Both the position numbers and the translations under genes were made by a program. DNA of 64,000 nt from Mucilaginibacter limnophilus (GTDB lineage Bacteria; Bacteroidota; Bacteroidia; Sphingobacteriales; Sphingobacteriaceae). Below the pieces are notes generated by a model that worked only from the letters and a program-made list of their open reading frames with translations, ran no database searches and was not told where the DNA came from. Numbering within the stretch: the stretch's first letter is position 1; each line of letters begins with the position of its first letter. The stretch spans positions 237,992 to 301,991 of the forward strand of contig NZ_SACK01000005.1 in NCBI RefSeq assembly GCF_004005815.1. Direction: 5' to 3'. Of the stretch, positions 29,101 through 38,120 are shown one piece after another.

Positions 29101-32100
29101 TCGGTTGTATCGCTGTTAACCGAGTTATCATCACCGGTAACGCTGCAGCCTATACAAGCAAGGCCGCCATTAACGTCTGTAGTTTGCGTATTAGCAAAAT
29201 CACAATCGGTAGAAAATACAGGATTGACAGTAATTGTAACCGGTGTTCTGCTCGCGCTGGTACAACCGGTTGATGCCAGCCTCGCCTCAACATAATATGT
29301 TGTGGTTGATGACAGTGCAGGTGTAGTAAACGTTGCACCGGTATGTATTGCGGTACCGCCTGTTGGAGTGGTGTACCACCTGAAGGTTGCGCCTGCTGTG
29401 GTTGATGTTGCTGTAATTGTAGCAGTTTGTCCTGCCGCTACCTGACCACCGGCTGGATTAACCGTTACAGTTGGGTTAGCCGGAGTAGGATTTACATCTA
29501 CTTCTGCAACAGCGCGGGTTGCGCTTGTACAGTTGCCCAGCATCGCCTCAACATAGTAAGTTGCATCGGCAGTAAGTTCAGGAGTAGTGAACTGCGCGCC
29601 GGTAAACACAGGTGTACCGCCGGTTGGTGTGGTGTACCACCTGAAGGTTACACCCTGCTGGGTTGATGTTGCAGATAACACCGCTGATGAACCCGAACAG
29701 GTTGCCACAGGTGTTTGCGATACTTGCGGAACCAACGGGGTAGTAGCAACATTAGCGGTTACTTGTGTACGTGCCGAGCTTCCGCAAGTACCTGCGGTTG
29801 CTTCAACATAATATGAGGTGGTTTCTGTCAAATCGGGTGTGGTAAAGCTTGCACCTGTAAATATCGGAGTACCGCCTGTAGCTGTTTCGTACCATCTGAA
29901 AGTTACGCCGGGTACTGCCTGTGCTGTAAAGGTTGCAGGTTCGCCCAAGCATACGGTTACAGTTGGCGTAGTAACCACCGGCGCGGCAGGTGCAGGCGTT
30001 ACCGTAACATTTACCGGAGTGCGCACTGTTTGAGCACAATTGCTTGATGTGCGGCTTGCTTCGGCATAATAAGTGGTATTGGTATTTAGCACAGGTGTGT
30101 TAAACGTGCTGCCGGTTAATACCGGGGTACCGCCTGTTGGGCTGGTGTACCAGCGAACGGTTACATTATCAGGAACATTAGCAGTTAGTGTTGCCTGCGA
30201 GCCCTGGCAAGTAGTTACAGTTGAAGAAGCTACCTGAGGAGCAGCGACTGATTGTGATGCCGCATAAATATTCAATGCGTTGAATACTCCGGCAAGTGTC
30301 GAGTTCAGCCTGATCTCCACACGGTCGAAATTCGCTTGCGGAGCAAAAGCCACCCTGAAACGGCTGGTACCATCAAGCAGGCGGATGCTTATTAATGATC
30401 CGTTAATGGTAAAGCGGTCGTTATTATAAGTATTGCCATTATAGGTTGCTATCGCGATTTGTGATAACACATTTACGTTAGCCAATGCGCCCGATATACC
30501 AAGGTCGACAATTACGCTATCGCCTGCACGACCAGTGTTCGGGAAACGTAATGTTTGTTGCGCATAGGCATTTGCAAGCCCTACCGGAACATTGATTCTT
30601 GAGAATGTATTGCGGTCGCCGTCAATGGCGCCACCAGCATTGGCTATACTACAGCCCAGGCAAACCAATCCGTTAATATCGGTTGTCTGGCTCATGGCAG
30701 CGTCGCATGGCACTGGGTTTTCTGCAAGTTCATTAACTGTTACTGCGCCTGATGCCCTTGTAGCTGAACGTGCGCCTGTAGCGGTTACAACTGCTTCGGC
30801 ATAATATGTTTCGTCGTCAAACATAGCCGGAGTATTAAATACCGGGCCGGTGAAAATGCTGGTACCGCCGGTAGCAGTGGTGTACCAGTTAAATACAGTA
30901 CCCGGAGTAGTTGACGAAGCGGTTAGCGTAGCTGATTCGCCCGGATTTACATCTTGAGTTGCCGGAGTTACGGCCACATCAGGTATGGTTACCGCGGTAA
31001 CAGTTACAGGAGCAGGTGTACGGGTTGGGTTAATGCAATCGCCTATTGACGATTCGGCATAATAAGTTTTATTGGCCGAAAGCGCCGGAGTAGTAAAGCT
31101 GTTGCCTGTATGTACTAACGTACCGCCTGTAGCGGCGTCATACCAGCGTATGGTTGTTTTGTTTCCTGCCGATGCGGTAAAGGTGGCTGTCTGCCCGCTG
31201 AAAATAGCAGCGCTTGCCGGTGTAACTACAGGCGCGGCAGGCGGATCATTTACCAATACCTGAATAGGGAAACGCTGACTTCCCGAACAACCGTTACGGC
31301 TGTTTTCTACATAATAAGTAGTAGTTTCGGTAAGCGCAGGAGTGGTAAAGTTTGTACCGGTATAAACTACATTACCGCCGGTTGGTGCATCGTACCAGGT
31401 AAATGTACTTCCTGTTGAAGGTGATGTAATGTTGATCTGCGCGGTGCTGCCTTCGCAAATTTCAGGCGAGGCATTGTTGAACACCGGTGCAGGGAATTGC
31501 TGTACAGCATAATATACGTTTACTGAGGATAGCAGGCTTGCCACGCCGGAGTTTAACCTGATGGTAGCCCTGTCGTAGTTACCAGTTGCAGGTACCATTA
31601 TGGCATAGCGGTTATTTCCGCCAAGCAGACGCACTTTTACCAAAGCGTCATCAGCTGAATAACGTACTACTTCGGTAGCACCATTATATAAGGCGATCTC
31701 AATTCTTCCGGCAATATTGGCATCTGCCAAACCAACAGGCGTTTGTATCACAAACCTTACAGTATCACCTGCCAAGCCCGGCTGCTGGAAGCGAAGTTCC
31801 TGCTCAGCAAAGCCGCCAAGTAATCCTGCCACAACTGTTATGCGTGATGAGGTTGTGGTGTCGGCGTCAATGGCCAGGTTACGGTTGGTTACGCCGCAAC
31901 CTATACATAAGCCGTTAATATTGCTTGATTGCTCGTTGGCAAAAGTACACGGCGAATTATAGTTAATGGTTACGCTGATATTAACCGCCGTACGGTTTTC
32001 TGACGCGCAACCTGCAGCGTTCACTGCCTCAACATAATAAGTTGTGTTGGTATATAAAGCAGGTGTGGTATAACTGTTGCCTGTGTGTACCGCAGTACCG

Positions 32101-34046
32101 GCATTAGCCGAGGTGTACCAGTTGTAAGTGATACCTGTTTGTGCATTGCTTACGTTAATGGTAGCGGTTTGGCCTGCATCAACAGTTAAGCTGTTAGCTG
32201 CAAGTTCAGGATCGTCCGGCAGCGGATTTACCGTTACCGTAGCAGTAGCACGCGCAGCACTGGTACAGCCGGTAGTGTTTTCAGCTTCAACATAATAGGT
32301 TCTGTTAGCCGTTAATATGGGAGTTGTAAAAGTGCTGCCCGTAAACACCGGTGTACCGCCTGTAGGGGCAGTGTACCATCTGTACACAACACCAGCAACA
32401 GGTGATGCTACCGAAAGTGAAGCTACTTCACCTTCGCAAATGGTTACCGAAGCGTCGGTTAATGATGGCGTTGCCGGAAGTGGACTAACCTGAGCTGTCA
32501 CCTCTGTGCGTGTAGTGCTTACGCAAGTACCACCGGCCACTGCTTCGGCATAATAATTTGTATTTGCTGTCAGGGCGCCGGTTGTAAAAGTATTTCCTGT
32601 AAATACCGGTGTACCGCCTGTTGCGGCAGTGTACCAGCGAATGGTTATACCAGGAGTATTTTGAACTGTAAATGTGGCCTGCTGCCCCGGACAAACCGAA
32701 ACTGTCGGGTTGCTTACCGCAGGCGCCGCCGGAACATTATTTATAGTTATGGTGATTGGTGTACGTTCTGATTGATCAGTGCAACCCGGACGGCTCGCTG
32801 CAACGTATAATGTTGTACTGGCGTTTAAAACCGGGGTGGTATACGTTGCCGCGGTTGATACCACATTGCCACCCGTTGCCGCATCATACCAGGTAAAGGT
32901 GGTATTGGGCACTGTTGATGAAGCTGTTAACGTAACCGAGCTTCCGGCGCAGGCCTGTACATTACCGGTTGTAATTGCGGCGTTATTATAGCTGATCACC
33001 GGACGGGCTATCAGCCGCTGCACTTCATACAAATCAAGTGATGTAAGCACATTGGCGATACCACCGCCAAGGCGCACCTGCACCCTGTCGAAAACGCTTG
33101 CAGGCGCAAATGCTACTGTAACGCGCCTTCTTGTTCCTTCAAGATCGAGCAGGCGTACCGTTAATAATGATGAGGTTAAAGACCGGGTGTCGTTATTACT
33201 GAAATTTCCCCGGGCTGTAGATACTTCTATACGTGATGTAACATTTGCATCCAGCAAAGCCTGCGGAATAGCGAATGTCAGCCTTACTGAGTCGCCAACT
33301 ACTGATGGTGACCGGAAAATCACTGTTTGCTGCGCATATGCACCAACAGCTGCCACGCCGGCATTTAGCCTTGAGGCTGTATTAATGTTACCGTCGATAG
33401 CATTAAGCGGGTTTTGAACGCCGCCAATGTCAACACCTAAATTGAGCAGTGCCGGCGATATACCATGCAACTCATCAATAGCTGTATTACACGCCACCGG
33501 ACCGGGGCCATTAAAATATGCTTCATAAACATACAGGCTGCTTAATGCGCCAACAAGCCCGCCGTTAAGGGTTATCCGCACACGGTCGTAAGTTTGAGCC
33601 GGCGTTATGCCTACATCAACCTGGTTGTTGTTGCTGGCAGCGGTAACTAACGTACCTAAGCTGTACGACGGGCCAACAGGGCTATCGCCGTTGTAGGCCC
33701 TGATGGAAACCGACCCGAGAACTGTAAGGTCGGCAAGGTTATCGCCAGTACCAAGTTTAAGACGGACAGGTGTATTAGCTGCCGGTTTTACCGGGCCACT
33801 AAAAATTACTTCCTGCCACGTTTGCGCACCAACGCCTACAACAACGTTTATTTGAGAACGCGTTTGCGGATTGCCGTCAGCGGCATTCGAAGCGTCGTTT
33901 ACAACACAGTTAACGCATACTAAGCCCGAACGGCCATTGTCCTGTTCATTAGCATAAATACGTTGGGCATAACTTTTGATTGATGTAAACAAGAGCAGAC
34001 ACAGCAGGATTGGGATGTGCCTTTTGATAAGGGTAGAAATGCTCAT
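26142..34046 (-). CDS. Giant Ig-repeat surface adhesin with type B (CHU_C) T9SS sorting domain
   Basis: A 2634-residue exported protein. After a signal peptide (about 1-28) come two copies of a module of about 155 residues (A1, A2), four Ig-like repeats, A3, three Ig repeats, A4, four Ig repeats, A5, eight Ig repeats, a fibronectin-III-like domain (about 2455-2535) and a gliding-motility-type CHU_C domain (FVPNAFTPNGDGNNDVLYVY) to the end. The 19 Ig-like repeats are about 85 residues each, with a conserved xICxGxxxxx...YRWYTxxTGGTPVFTG core and YYVEA strand. Long, cysteine-paired Ig stalks of this kind are surface adhesins, by analogy with SprB. It is the first gene of an operon with PorP/SprF and the OmpA protein. 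Adhesion is inferred; ligand unknown. Confidence 0.9.
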   Translation of the reverse strand: MSISTLIKRHIPILLCLLLFTSIKSYAQRIYANEQDNGRSGLVCVNCVVNDASNAADGNPQTRSQINVVVGVGAQTWQEVIFSGPVKPAANTPVRLKLGTGDNLADLTVLGSVSIRAYNGDSPVGPSYSLGTLVTAASNNNQVDVGITPAQTYDRVRITLNGGLVGALSSLYVYEAYFNGPGPVACNTAIDELHGISPALLNLGVDIGGVQNPLNAIDGNINTASRLNAGVAAVGAYAQQTVIFRSPSVVGDSVRLTFAIPQALLDANVTSRIEVSTARGNFSNNDTRSLTSSLLTVRLLDLEGTRRRVTVAFAPASVFDRVQVRLGGGIANVLTSLDLYEVQRLIARPVISYNNAAITTGNVQACAGSSVTLTASSTVPNTTFTWYDAATGGNVVSTAATYTTPVLNASTTLYVAASRPGCTDQSERTPITITINNVPAAPAVSNPTVSVCPGQQATFTVQNTPGITIRWYTAATGGTPVFTGNTFTTGALTANTNYYAEAVAGGTCVSTTRTEVTAQVSPLPATPSLTDASVTICEGEVASLSVASPVAGVVYRWYTAPTGGTPVFTGSTFTTPILTANRTYYVEAENTTGCTSAARATATVTVNPLPDDPELAANSLTVDAGQTATINVSNAQTGITYNWYTSANAGTAVHTGNSYTTPALYTNTTYYVEAVNAAGCASENRTAVNISVTINYNSPCTFANEQSSNINGLCIGCGVTNRNLAIDADTTTSSRITVVAGLLGGFAEQELRFQQPGLAGDTVRFVIQTPVGLADANIAGRIEIALYNGATEVVRYSADDALVKVRLLGGNNRYAIMVPATGNYDRATIRLNSGVASLLSSVNVYYAVQQFPAPVFNNASPEICEGSTAQINITSPSTGSTFTWYDAPTGGNVVYTGTNFTTPALTETTTYYVENSRNGCSGSQRFPIQVLVNDPPAAPVVTPASAAIFSGQTATFTASAGNKTTIRWYDAATGGTLVHTGNSFTTPALSANKTYYAESSIGDCINPTRTPAPVTVTAVTIPDVAVTPATQDVNPGESATLTASSTTPGTVFNWYTTATGGTSIFTGPVFNTPAMFDDETYYAEAVVTATGARSATRASGAVTVNELAENPVPCDAAMSQTTDINGLVCLGCSIANAGGAIDGDRNTFSRINVPVGLANAYAQQTLRFPNTGRAGDSVIVDLGISGALANVNVLSQIAIATYNGNTYNNDRFTINGSLISIRLLDGTSRFRVAFAPQANFDRVEIRLNSTLAGVFNALNIYAASQSVAAPQVASSTVTTCQGSQATLTANVPDNVTVRWYTSPTGGTPVLTGSTFNTPVLNTNTTYYAEASRTSSNCAQTVRTPVNVTVTPAPAAPVVTTPTVTVCLGEPATFTAQAVPGVTFRWYETATGGTPIFTGASFTTPDLTETTSYYVEATAGTCGSSARTQVTANVATTPLVPQVSQTPVATCSGSSAVLSATSTQQGVTFRWYTTPTGGTPVFTGAQFTTPELTADATYYVEAMLGNCTSATRAVAEVDVNPTPANPTVTVNPAGGQVAAGQTATITATSTTAGATFRWYTTPTGGTAIHTGATFTTPALSSTTTYYVEARLASTGCTSASRTPVTITVNPVFSTDCDFANTQTTDVNGGLACIGCSVTGDDNSVNSDTTDFARLNLPVAVLGSYVSQTLRFPNGGIVGDTVTLKIRIPVALISASVLDRIQIASYNGATYNGDRTNLSSNLIRLQLLGGGETAYVQFAPVAAFDRIEIRLNSVVLGTFNTLDIFYASNQVEQPQVDATTVNICSGSNATFTVSNPRAGVVYRWFDTPTGGTPLFTGTSFITDELTATTTFYVESMRDANDCPNPNRVAVTANVTETPNVPTLSQNSATVCSGESVTFTVSNANGGTVRWYTSANGGTPVFIGASYTVSPVSNATYYAEISNGTCTSPSRATATVTVNPRPARPNVQAANVQICSGSTAVLRVQTPQTGVTYTWYTAATGGTVAGTGAEFTTDPLTASTSYFVEASNTTTSCINNSGRRRVDVTVTATPAAPTLSATSTTVCNGGDVTISVTSPAAGITYRWYTDATAGTPVFTGSTFTVDNVTADATYYVEAVTGGDCASSTRTQTTITVQPVPDAPDVELAGGGTSVCEGSSATLNIINPQSGLTYRWYSAATNGTLLFTGTSYTTGQITSSTTFYVEAMGNTGGCTSSTRASITVNATESPATPVITAADVEVCTGSTATLSVASPVAGVTYNWYADAGRTNLLGSGNTFETPVINTSTTFYVEAMAGECVSNTTAIVDVSVSTPPSAPVVADANPTICSDEPLTLTVTNPDPELTYRWYSNATGGTALSTGITYTVTINADATYYVEAVNATGCTSTTRTAVTVTVNPTPQAPELSTQGMTICPGSTATLSVTAQTGVTVNWYDAATGGSLVATGNSFTTPVLNTGATYYAEAVSDDGGCASTVRTAAVVSILQPLEAPSVTVGGTTTTSVTFTWNNVTGAVSYQISTDNGQTFTDAGSGTSYTVSNMQPNTEVSLIVRAVGNADCQMSANSNTATGSSTANGVIFVPNAFTPNGDGNNDVLYVYSSSIQSLNFYVYDQWGELVFRSNNQANGWDGTYKGNRMPVGVYVYYMEATTTDGQKVNKKGSITLLR
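26640..33965 (-). repeat. Coding repeats: 19 Ig-like units and five A modules
   Basis: The Ig units are about 250 bp each. The A modules (about 465-480 bp) lie near 33500-33965 (A1), 33010-33495 (A2), 31490-31960 (A3), 30240-30720 (A4) and 28735-29200 (A5). Four A modules open with a C-x-x-C pair (VCVNC, LCIGC, VCLGC, ACIGC), then an AIDGD/SDT-like stretch, and end in FDRVEIRLNS and a Y-rich strand. A2 lacks the CxxC pair. Such repeats could recombine. Confidence 0.85.
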
Positions 34047-34244
34047 AAGTATGTGTATTTAGGTATTATGACCTATCTACGCAGCATTATATAGCATAGT
34101 TTGCATTCACTTTGTGCAGCTTTTCCTCATTTATTCACATTGTTCAGGTTGAATATTTGTATTGAAATCACCTTAAACAACTCAAACATTTTTACCGCAG
34201 TATTTGTATTTTACGGCTTCATTTTTAAAAACGTCAATTTACAA

Positions 34245-34577
34245 ATGACTCGGTATTGCCTAACCCTCGACCTGAAGAATGATCCTGCATTAATTGCTGA
34301 ATATGAAGCCTGGCATCAAAAAGTATGGCCTGAAATAATTGACAGTATAAAAGGTTCAGGCATAACCTCTATGGAGATATACCGTTGGGAAACCCGGCTG
34401 TTTATGATTATGGACACTGATGATTCTTTCAGCTTTGATAAAAAAGCCGCTATGGATGCTGCCAATCTAAAAGTGCAGGAATGGGAAACATTAATGCTGA
34501 AACTTCAGCAGCCGCTACCAACAGCGCCCGATGGTGTGAAGTGGGTATTGATGAACAAGATATTTGATATGCAGTAA
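34245..34577 (+). CDS. L-rhamnose/L-fucose mutarotase family protein
   Basis: A 110-residue protein of the RhaM-type mutarotase family (ferredoxin-like fold). Family features are RYCLTLDLKNDPALIAEYE at the start, HQKVWPEI with the catalytic-type His near residue 25, and the closing stretch GVKWVLMNKIFDM. It speeds interconversion of alpha and beta anomers of a 6-deoxy sugar. It is convergent with, and 11 bp from, the catabolic genes on the minus strand. In this setting the sugar is probably L-fucose, but L-rhamnose cannot be excluded. I start at the ATG 34245, where homology begins. Confidence 0.85.
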   Translation: MTRYCLTLDLKNDPALIAEYEAWHQKVWPEIIDSIKGSGITSMEIYRWETRLFMIMDTDDSFSFDKKAAMDAANLKVQEWETLMLKLQQPLPTAPDGVKWVLMNKIFDMQ

Positions 34578-34588
34578 AAAAAAGCGGC

Positions 34589-35371
34589 TTACGAGATCGC
34601 CCTGTCAAGGTGCACATAACCGCCATCCACATAAAGTAACTGACCCGTTGTATGCGCAGAACGATCAGACAATAAAAACGCTACTGTATTTGCTATCTCA
34701 TCAGCTTCCGTCATGCGTTGGCCTAATGGAATCTTAGAAGTTATATCAGCAAGTTTGGCTTCAGGGTTTGGCAATGTTTTTATCCAACTTTCGTACAGTG
34801 GCGTCCAGCACTCTGCTACTATTATTGCATTCACACGTATATTATAAGGTAAAAGTTCCACTGCCCATTCGCGGGTGAGCGCATTGCGGGCGCCATTAGC
34901 AGCGGCATAACCTGATGTGCCTCCCTGCCCTGTCACCGCTGTTTTTGATGATATGTTAACTATACTGCCACCTGATATTTTGAGATGAGGCAAAGCGCAT
35001 TGAGCCATCAGGTAATAATGCACTACGTTTTTATGCAGGCTTTCCATAAAACCTGTGTAGCTGCCTTTTTCCAAACCAATGCCATCGTTTACCCCTGCAT
35101 TGTTTACTAATCCGTCTATCTTTCCGTATTGACCAATCACCTTATTTACCGCCTGTTCACTGCTACCCGGGTCGCTTAGCTCAGCAACCACCTGAAAGCA
35201 TTGTCCGCCTTCGGCAATAACCGTTTCCATGTGCTTGATGTTATCCGCTTCGTTGCGGCCTACTATAACCGGTATAGCGCCTTCGCTTGCCAGCAATTTA
35301 ACTATAGCAGCACCAATGCCCTTGGCTCCACCTGTTACTATTATTACTTTATCTTTTAAATGCAGATCCAT
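34589..35371 (-). CDS. Short-chain dehydrogenase, probable L-fucose dehydrogenase
   Basis: A 260-residue classical SDR. The cofactor loop is TGGAKGIG near residue 13, the NNAG motif (VNNAGVND) near 89 and the catalytic Ser region NISSK near 139. The active-site helix reads GYAAANGARNALTREW: Tyr is present but the usual YxxxK lysine is Asn. The DNA reads TAT GCC GCT GCT AAT, so this is not my misreading. C-terminal DGGYVHLD is normal. With the lactonase and dehydratase upstream it fits oxidation of L-fucose to the lactone, or of 2-keto-3-deoxy-L-fuconate; the assignment is inferred from context. The lactonase gene ends 2 bp before its start. Confidence 0.8.
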   Translation of the reverse strand: MDLHLKDKVIIVTGGAKGIGAAIVKLLASEGAIPVIVGRNEADNIKHMETVIAEGGQCFQVVAELSDPGSSEQAVNKVIGQYGKIDGLVNNAGVNDGIGLEKGSYTGFMESLHKNVVHYYLMAQCALPHLKISGGSIVNISSKTAVTGQGGTSGYAAANGARNALTREWAVELLPYNIRVNAIIVAECWTPLYESWIKTLPNPEAKLADITSKIPLGQRMTEADEIANTVAFLLSDRSAHTTGQLLYVDGGYVHLDRAIS

Positions 35372-35373
35372 CT

Positions 35374-36210
35374 TTAATTTTTCAGGTTATAAAATGATAT
35401 AGCGTTACCCGACCAAAACAATTCCTGTTCACTTTCCGACAATCGTGAGCAATAGTCATCTATTGTTTCATACCACTGACTGTATGTCGCCGCAAGCAGG
35501 CATACCGGCCAGTCGGACCCGTACATTACACGCTTCGCACTAAACGCCTCAAAAACCACATCCAGGTAAGGGTGCAGGTCGGCAGGCTGCCAGTTAGCCC
35601 AATCGGCTTCAGTTACCATGCCCGATACCTTACAGTAAACATTCGGCCGTTTGGCTATTTCGATGATATACTTTTTCCACTCTTCTATTTCCTTTGCTTT
35701 AATGTTTGGTTTAGCCAGGTGGTCAATCACAAAAAGCTGATCAGGAAACAAGTCGACAAATTCACTTATATAAATTAATTGGTCATTATTAATTAAAATA
35801 TCATATGTAAAATCAAACTGTTTGAGTTTAGCAATTCCGTGTTTAAACTCAGGCTGCAGCATATACGCCCTGTTTGTTTCGCCTTGTAATATATGCCTGA
35901 AACCTTTTAATTTTTCATACTGTGAAAAATAATTCAGCCGCTCTTCAACGTTTTCCGCAACCAGGTCAACCCATCCTACTACACCTTTTATAAAGGAGTT
36001 TTGCTCGGTAAGTTCAACTAAAAATAAACTTTCGTCTTCGGTTTGCCCAGCCTGTACAGTAACGCACCCTTCAAAACCATGACTTTCGAGCTCAGGCTTA
36101 AGATCAGCAGGTAAAAAATTATTTTTCAGGACAGCCATCTCATCGGTTATCCAACTGTCTTTTACCGGATTGTATTGCCAAAAGTGCTGATGCGAATCTA
36201 TTTTATACAT
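35374..36210 (-). CDS. Amidohydrolase-family sugar lactonase, probable L-fuconolactonase
   Basis: A 278-residue TIM-barrel amidohydrolase (Amidohydro_2). Metal and active-site motifs are DSHQHFW at residues 4-10, GFRHILQGE near 103, VIDHLAKPN near 167 and GSDWPVCLL near 228, matching L-fuconolactone and related lactonases. It would open the lactone made by the SDR, whose gene is 2 bp downstream. The dehydratase gene is 9 bp upstream, so the three are one operon. No signal peptide; cytoplasmic. Specificity for fuconolactone is inferred from context. Confidence 0.83.
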   Translation of the reverse strand: MYKIDSHQHFWQYNPVKDSWITDEMAVLKNNFLPADLKPELESHGFEGCVTVQAGQTEDESLFLVELTEQNSFIKGVVGWVDLVAENVEERLNYFSQYEKLKGFRHILQGETNRAYMLQPEFKHGIAKLKQFDFTYDILINNDQLIYISEFVDLFPDQLFVIDHLAKPNIKAKEIEEWKKYIIEIAKRPNVYCKVSGMVTEADWANWQPADLHPYLDVVFEAFSAKRVMYGSDWPVCLLAATYSQWYETIDDYCSRLSESEQELFWSGNAISFYNLKN

Positions 36211-36219
36211 AGTTAATAT

Positions 36220-37878
36220 CTATAAAGAAACGCCTCGCTTCCACGGTATAAAATCATCCTGACCAAGCAGTACCGATTTAGGCTGCACCACACCGCTTGC
36301 CACATCGATAACATAGTTCAGTATTCGTTCACCTGCTTGCTGTATGGTTTCCTGTCCTTCTATAATGGTACCGCAGTTAATATCGATGATATCAGGCATA
36401 CGGTTATAAAGACTTGTATTGGTTGAAAGTTTTATTACCGGAGTAACCGGATTTCCGGTTGGTGTGCCCAGCCCTGTTGTAAACAACACAATATTAGCAC
36501 CCGACGCTACCTCGGCAGTAGTGCTTTCTACATCACTGCCGGGGGTACAAAGCAGGTTAAGTCCGGTCTTGGTTACTTTTTCGGGATAATCGAGCACATC
36601 AGTAACCGGGGAAGTGCCGCCTTTTTTAGCTGCTCCGGCTGATTTAATGGCGTCGGTGATTAGTCCATCCCTTATGTTTCCCGGCGAAGGGTTTGCGTAA
36701 AAGCCCGACCCGTCGGCCTCGGCGCGTGCGTTGTAATCACGCATCAACTGCATAAACCGCAAAGCTGTATTCTCATCAACACAACGGTCGCTCATTTCCT
36801 GTTCAACGCCACACAGCTCCGGAAATTCAGCTAAAATTACGCTGCCGCCAAGCGCTACCAGTACATCCGACAGATAGCCCAACGCCGGGTTGGCCGATAT
36901 GCCCGAAAAACCATCAGATCCACCGCATTCCAAGCCTATACACAGTTTTGATATCGGTGCAGGTCGGCGTTCATTCCGGTTTATATCAATTAGTCCGGCG
37001 AAAGTTTGTTTTAGCGCCATTTGCAGCAACCGGCTCTCGGTGCCTATTTTCTGCTGTTCAAGTACTACAAGCGGCTTATTGAAATTTGGATCACGTTTTT
37101 TTATCTCGTTCTCCAATATACTAACCTGCGCATGCTGGCAACCTAAACTAAGGATGGTTGCACCGCCTACGTTAGGGTGTGTTATATACCCCGCAATCAG
37201 TCCGCATAAAGCGTCCGAATCCATACGTGTACCACCGCAGCCCATGTCATGGTTCAGGAATTTAATGCCATCAACATTTTCGAATACTTTGTTTGAGGCT
37301 ACCACCGATGACTGCTGCAGTTCCACATTTAATATCTCTTCAACCGATTTACCGTTTTTATACAGGCTGATCAATTCGTCAACTTCATTTTCATAGGTTT
37401 TCGCTTTTTTAAAGCCAAGCTTACCTATCAGCGCTTCCTTTAGTACATCTACATTTCGGTTTTCGCAAAAAACAAGCGGTACAACTATCCAATAGTTAGC
37501 TGTACCTACTGAGCCATCCGCCCTGTGGTACCCTAAAAACGACCTGTTTGCAAAATTGGTTACATCCGGCTTGTGCCATTCGGTTTTGCGCTCACCCAGT
37601 TTAAAATCATCAGCCGCATGGTGTACATTATCCACGGTTATCATACTGCCCTGTTCAATATCCTGCGCAGCCACGCCTACCAGCACGCCATACATAAATA
37701 TTTCTTCGCCGGTGCGCAAAGCACTGATGGTGAATTTGTGTTTTGACGGCACGTCGGTTTGCAAATTGAACTGAGCACCATTGAAGTCAATGGTTGTACC
37801 TTTTGCAAGATCATCAAGCGCTACCAGCACATTATCCCGCTGGTGTATTTGTAAAAAAGTATGCTTTGTGTTTGACAT
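36220..37878 (-). CDS. UxaA-family (altronate-type) sugar-acid dehydratase
   Basis: A 552-residue protein with both parts of the UxaA family: an N-terminal SAF domain (about 1-95) and the large C-terminal dehydratase domain. Signatures include FLGYHRADGSVGTANYWIVV near 115, HDMGCGGTRMDSDALCG near 209 and LECGGSDGFSGISANPALGY near 315, whose Cys and Asp/His residues bind the catalytic metal. UxaA itself dehydrates D-altronate. With a fuconolactonase-like gene and a 6-deoxysugar mutarotase next door, L-fuconate (or L-rhamnonate) is the more likely substrate. That would replace the enolase-type fuconate dehydratase of other bacteria; this is inference. First gene of its operon. Confidence 0.85.
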   Translation of the reverse strand: MSNTKHTFLQIHQRDNVLVALDDLAKGTTIDFNGAQFNLQTDVPSKHKFTISALRTGEEIFMYGVLVGVAAQDIEQGSMITVDNVHHAADDFKLGERKTEWHKPDVTNFANRSFLGYHRADGSVGTANYWIVVPLVFCENRNVDVLKEALIGKLGFKKAKTYENEVDELISLYKNGKSVEEILNVELQQSSVVASNKVFENVDGIKFLNHDMGCGGTRMDSDALCGLIAGYITHPNVGGATILSLGCQHAQVSILENEIKKRDPNFNKPLVVLEQQKIGTESRLLQMALKQTFAGLIDINRNERRPAPISKLCIGLECGGSDGFSGISANPALGYLSDVLVALGGSVILAEFPELCGVEQEMSDRCVDENTALRFMQLMRDYNARAEADGSGFYANPSPGNIRDGLITDAIKSAGAAKKGGTSPVTDVLDYPEKVTKTGLNLLCTPGSDVESTTAEVASGANIVLFTTGLGTPTGNPVTPVIKLSTNTSLYNRMPDIIDINCGTIIEGQETIQQAGERILNYVIDVASGVVQPKSVLLGQDDFIPWKRGVSL

Positions 37879-38067
37879 TATGTGGCTTATAACGAACTGC
37901 TTATTATACCTGCATTTGGTTGACTAAGGCAGATAAAGCAACTATCAAAAAAAAGAAATTTTCACCGGCTTATATTTTATTGAATATACTAATCGTTCAG
38001 CGCAATTAGCCTATAACAGCTTCAATTCAACGCTATTGACACAACTGATACCATTAAAGTAAATATC

Positions 38068-38098
38068 TTGTAAATAAGCCTGAATTAATTTACATTTG
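38068..38098 (+). promoter_or_regulatory. Promoter of the AraC-type regulator gene
   Basis: TTG (38068-38070), 20 bases, TACATTTG (38091-38098) is a full match to the Bacteroidota pattern. The ATG at 38121 follows after 22 bp. Confidence 0.65.
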
Positions 38099-38120
38099 AT
38101 AATACGGTTATACTTTTTTG

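Noticed and set aside
26640..33965. Regularly spaced repeats that could suggest a CRISPR array or satellite DNA
   Set aside because: The period of about 250 bp and full translation into Ig-like domains show coding repeats; there are no short identical repeats with unique spacers.
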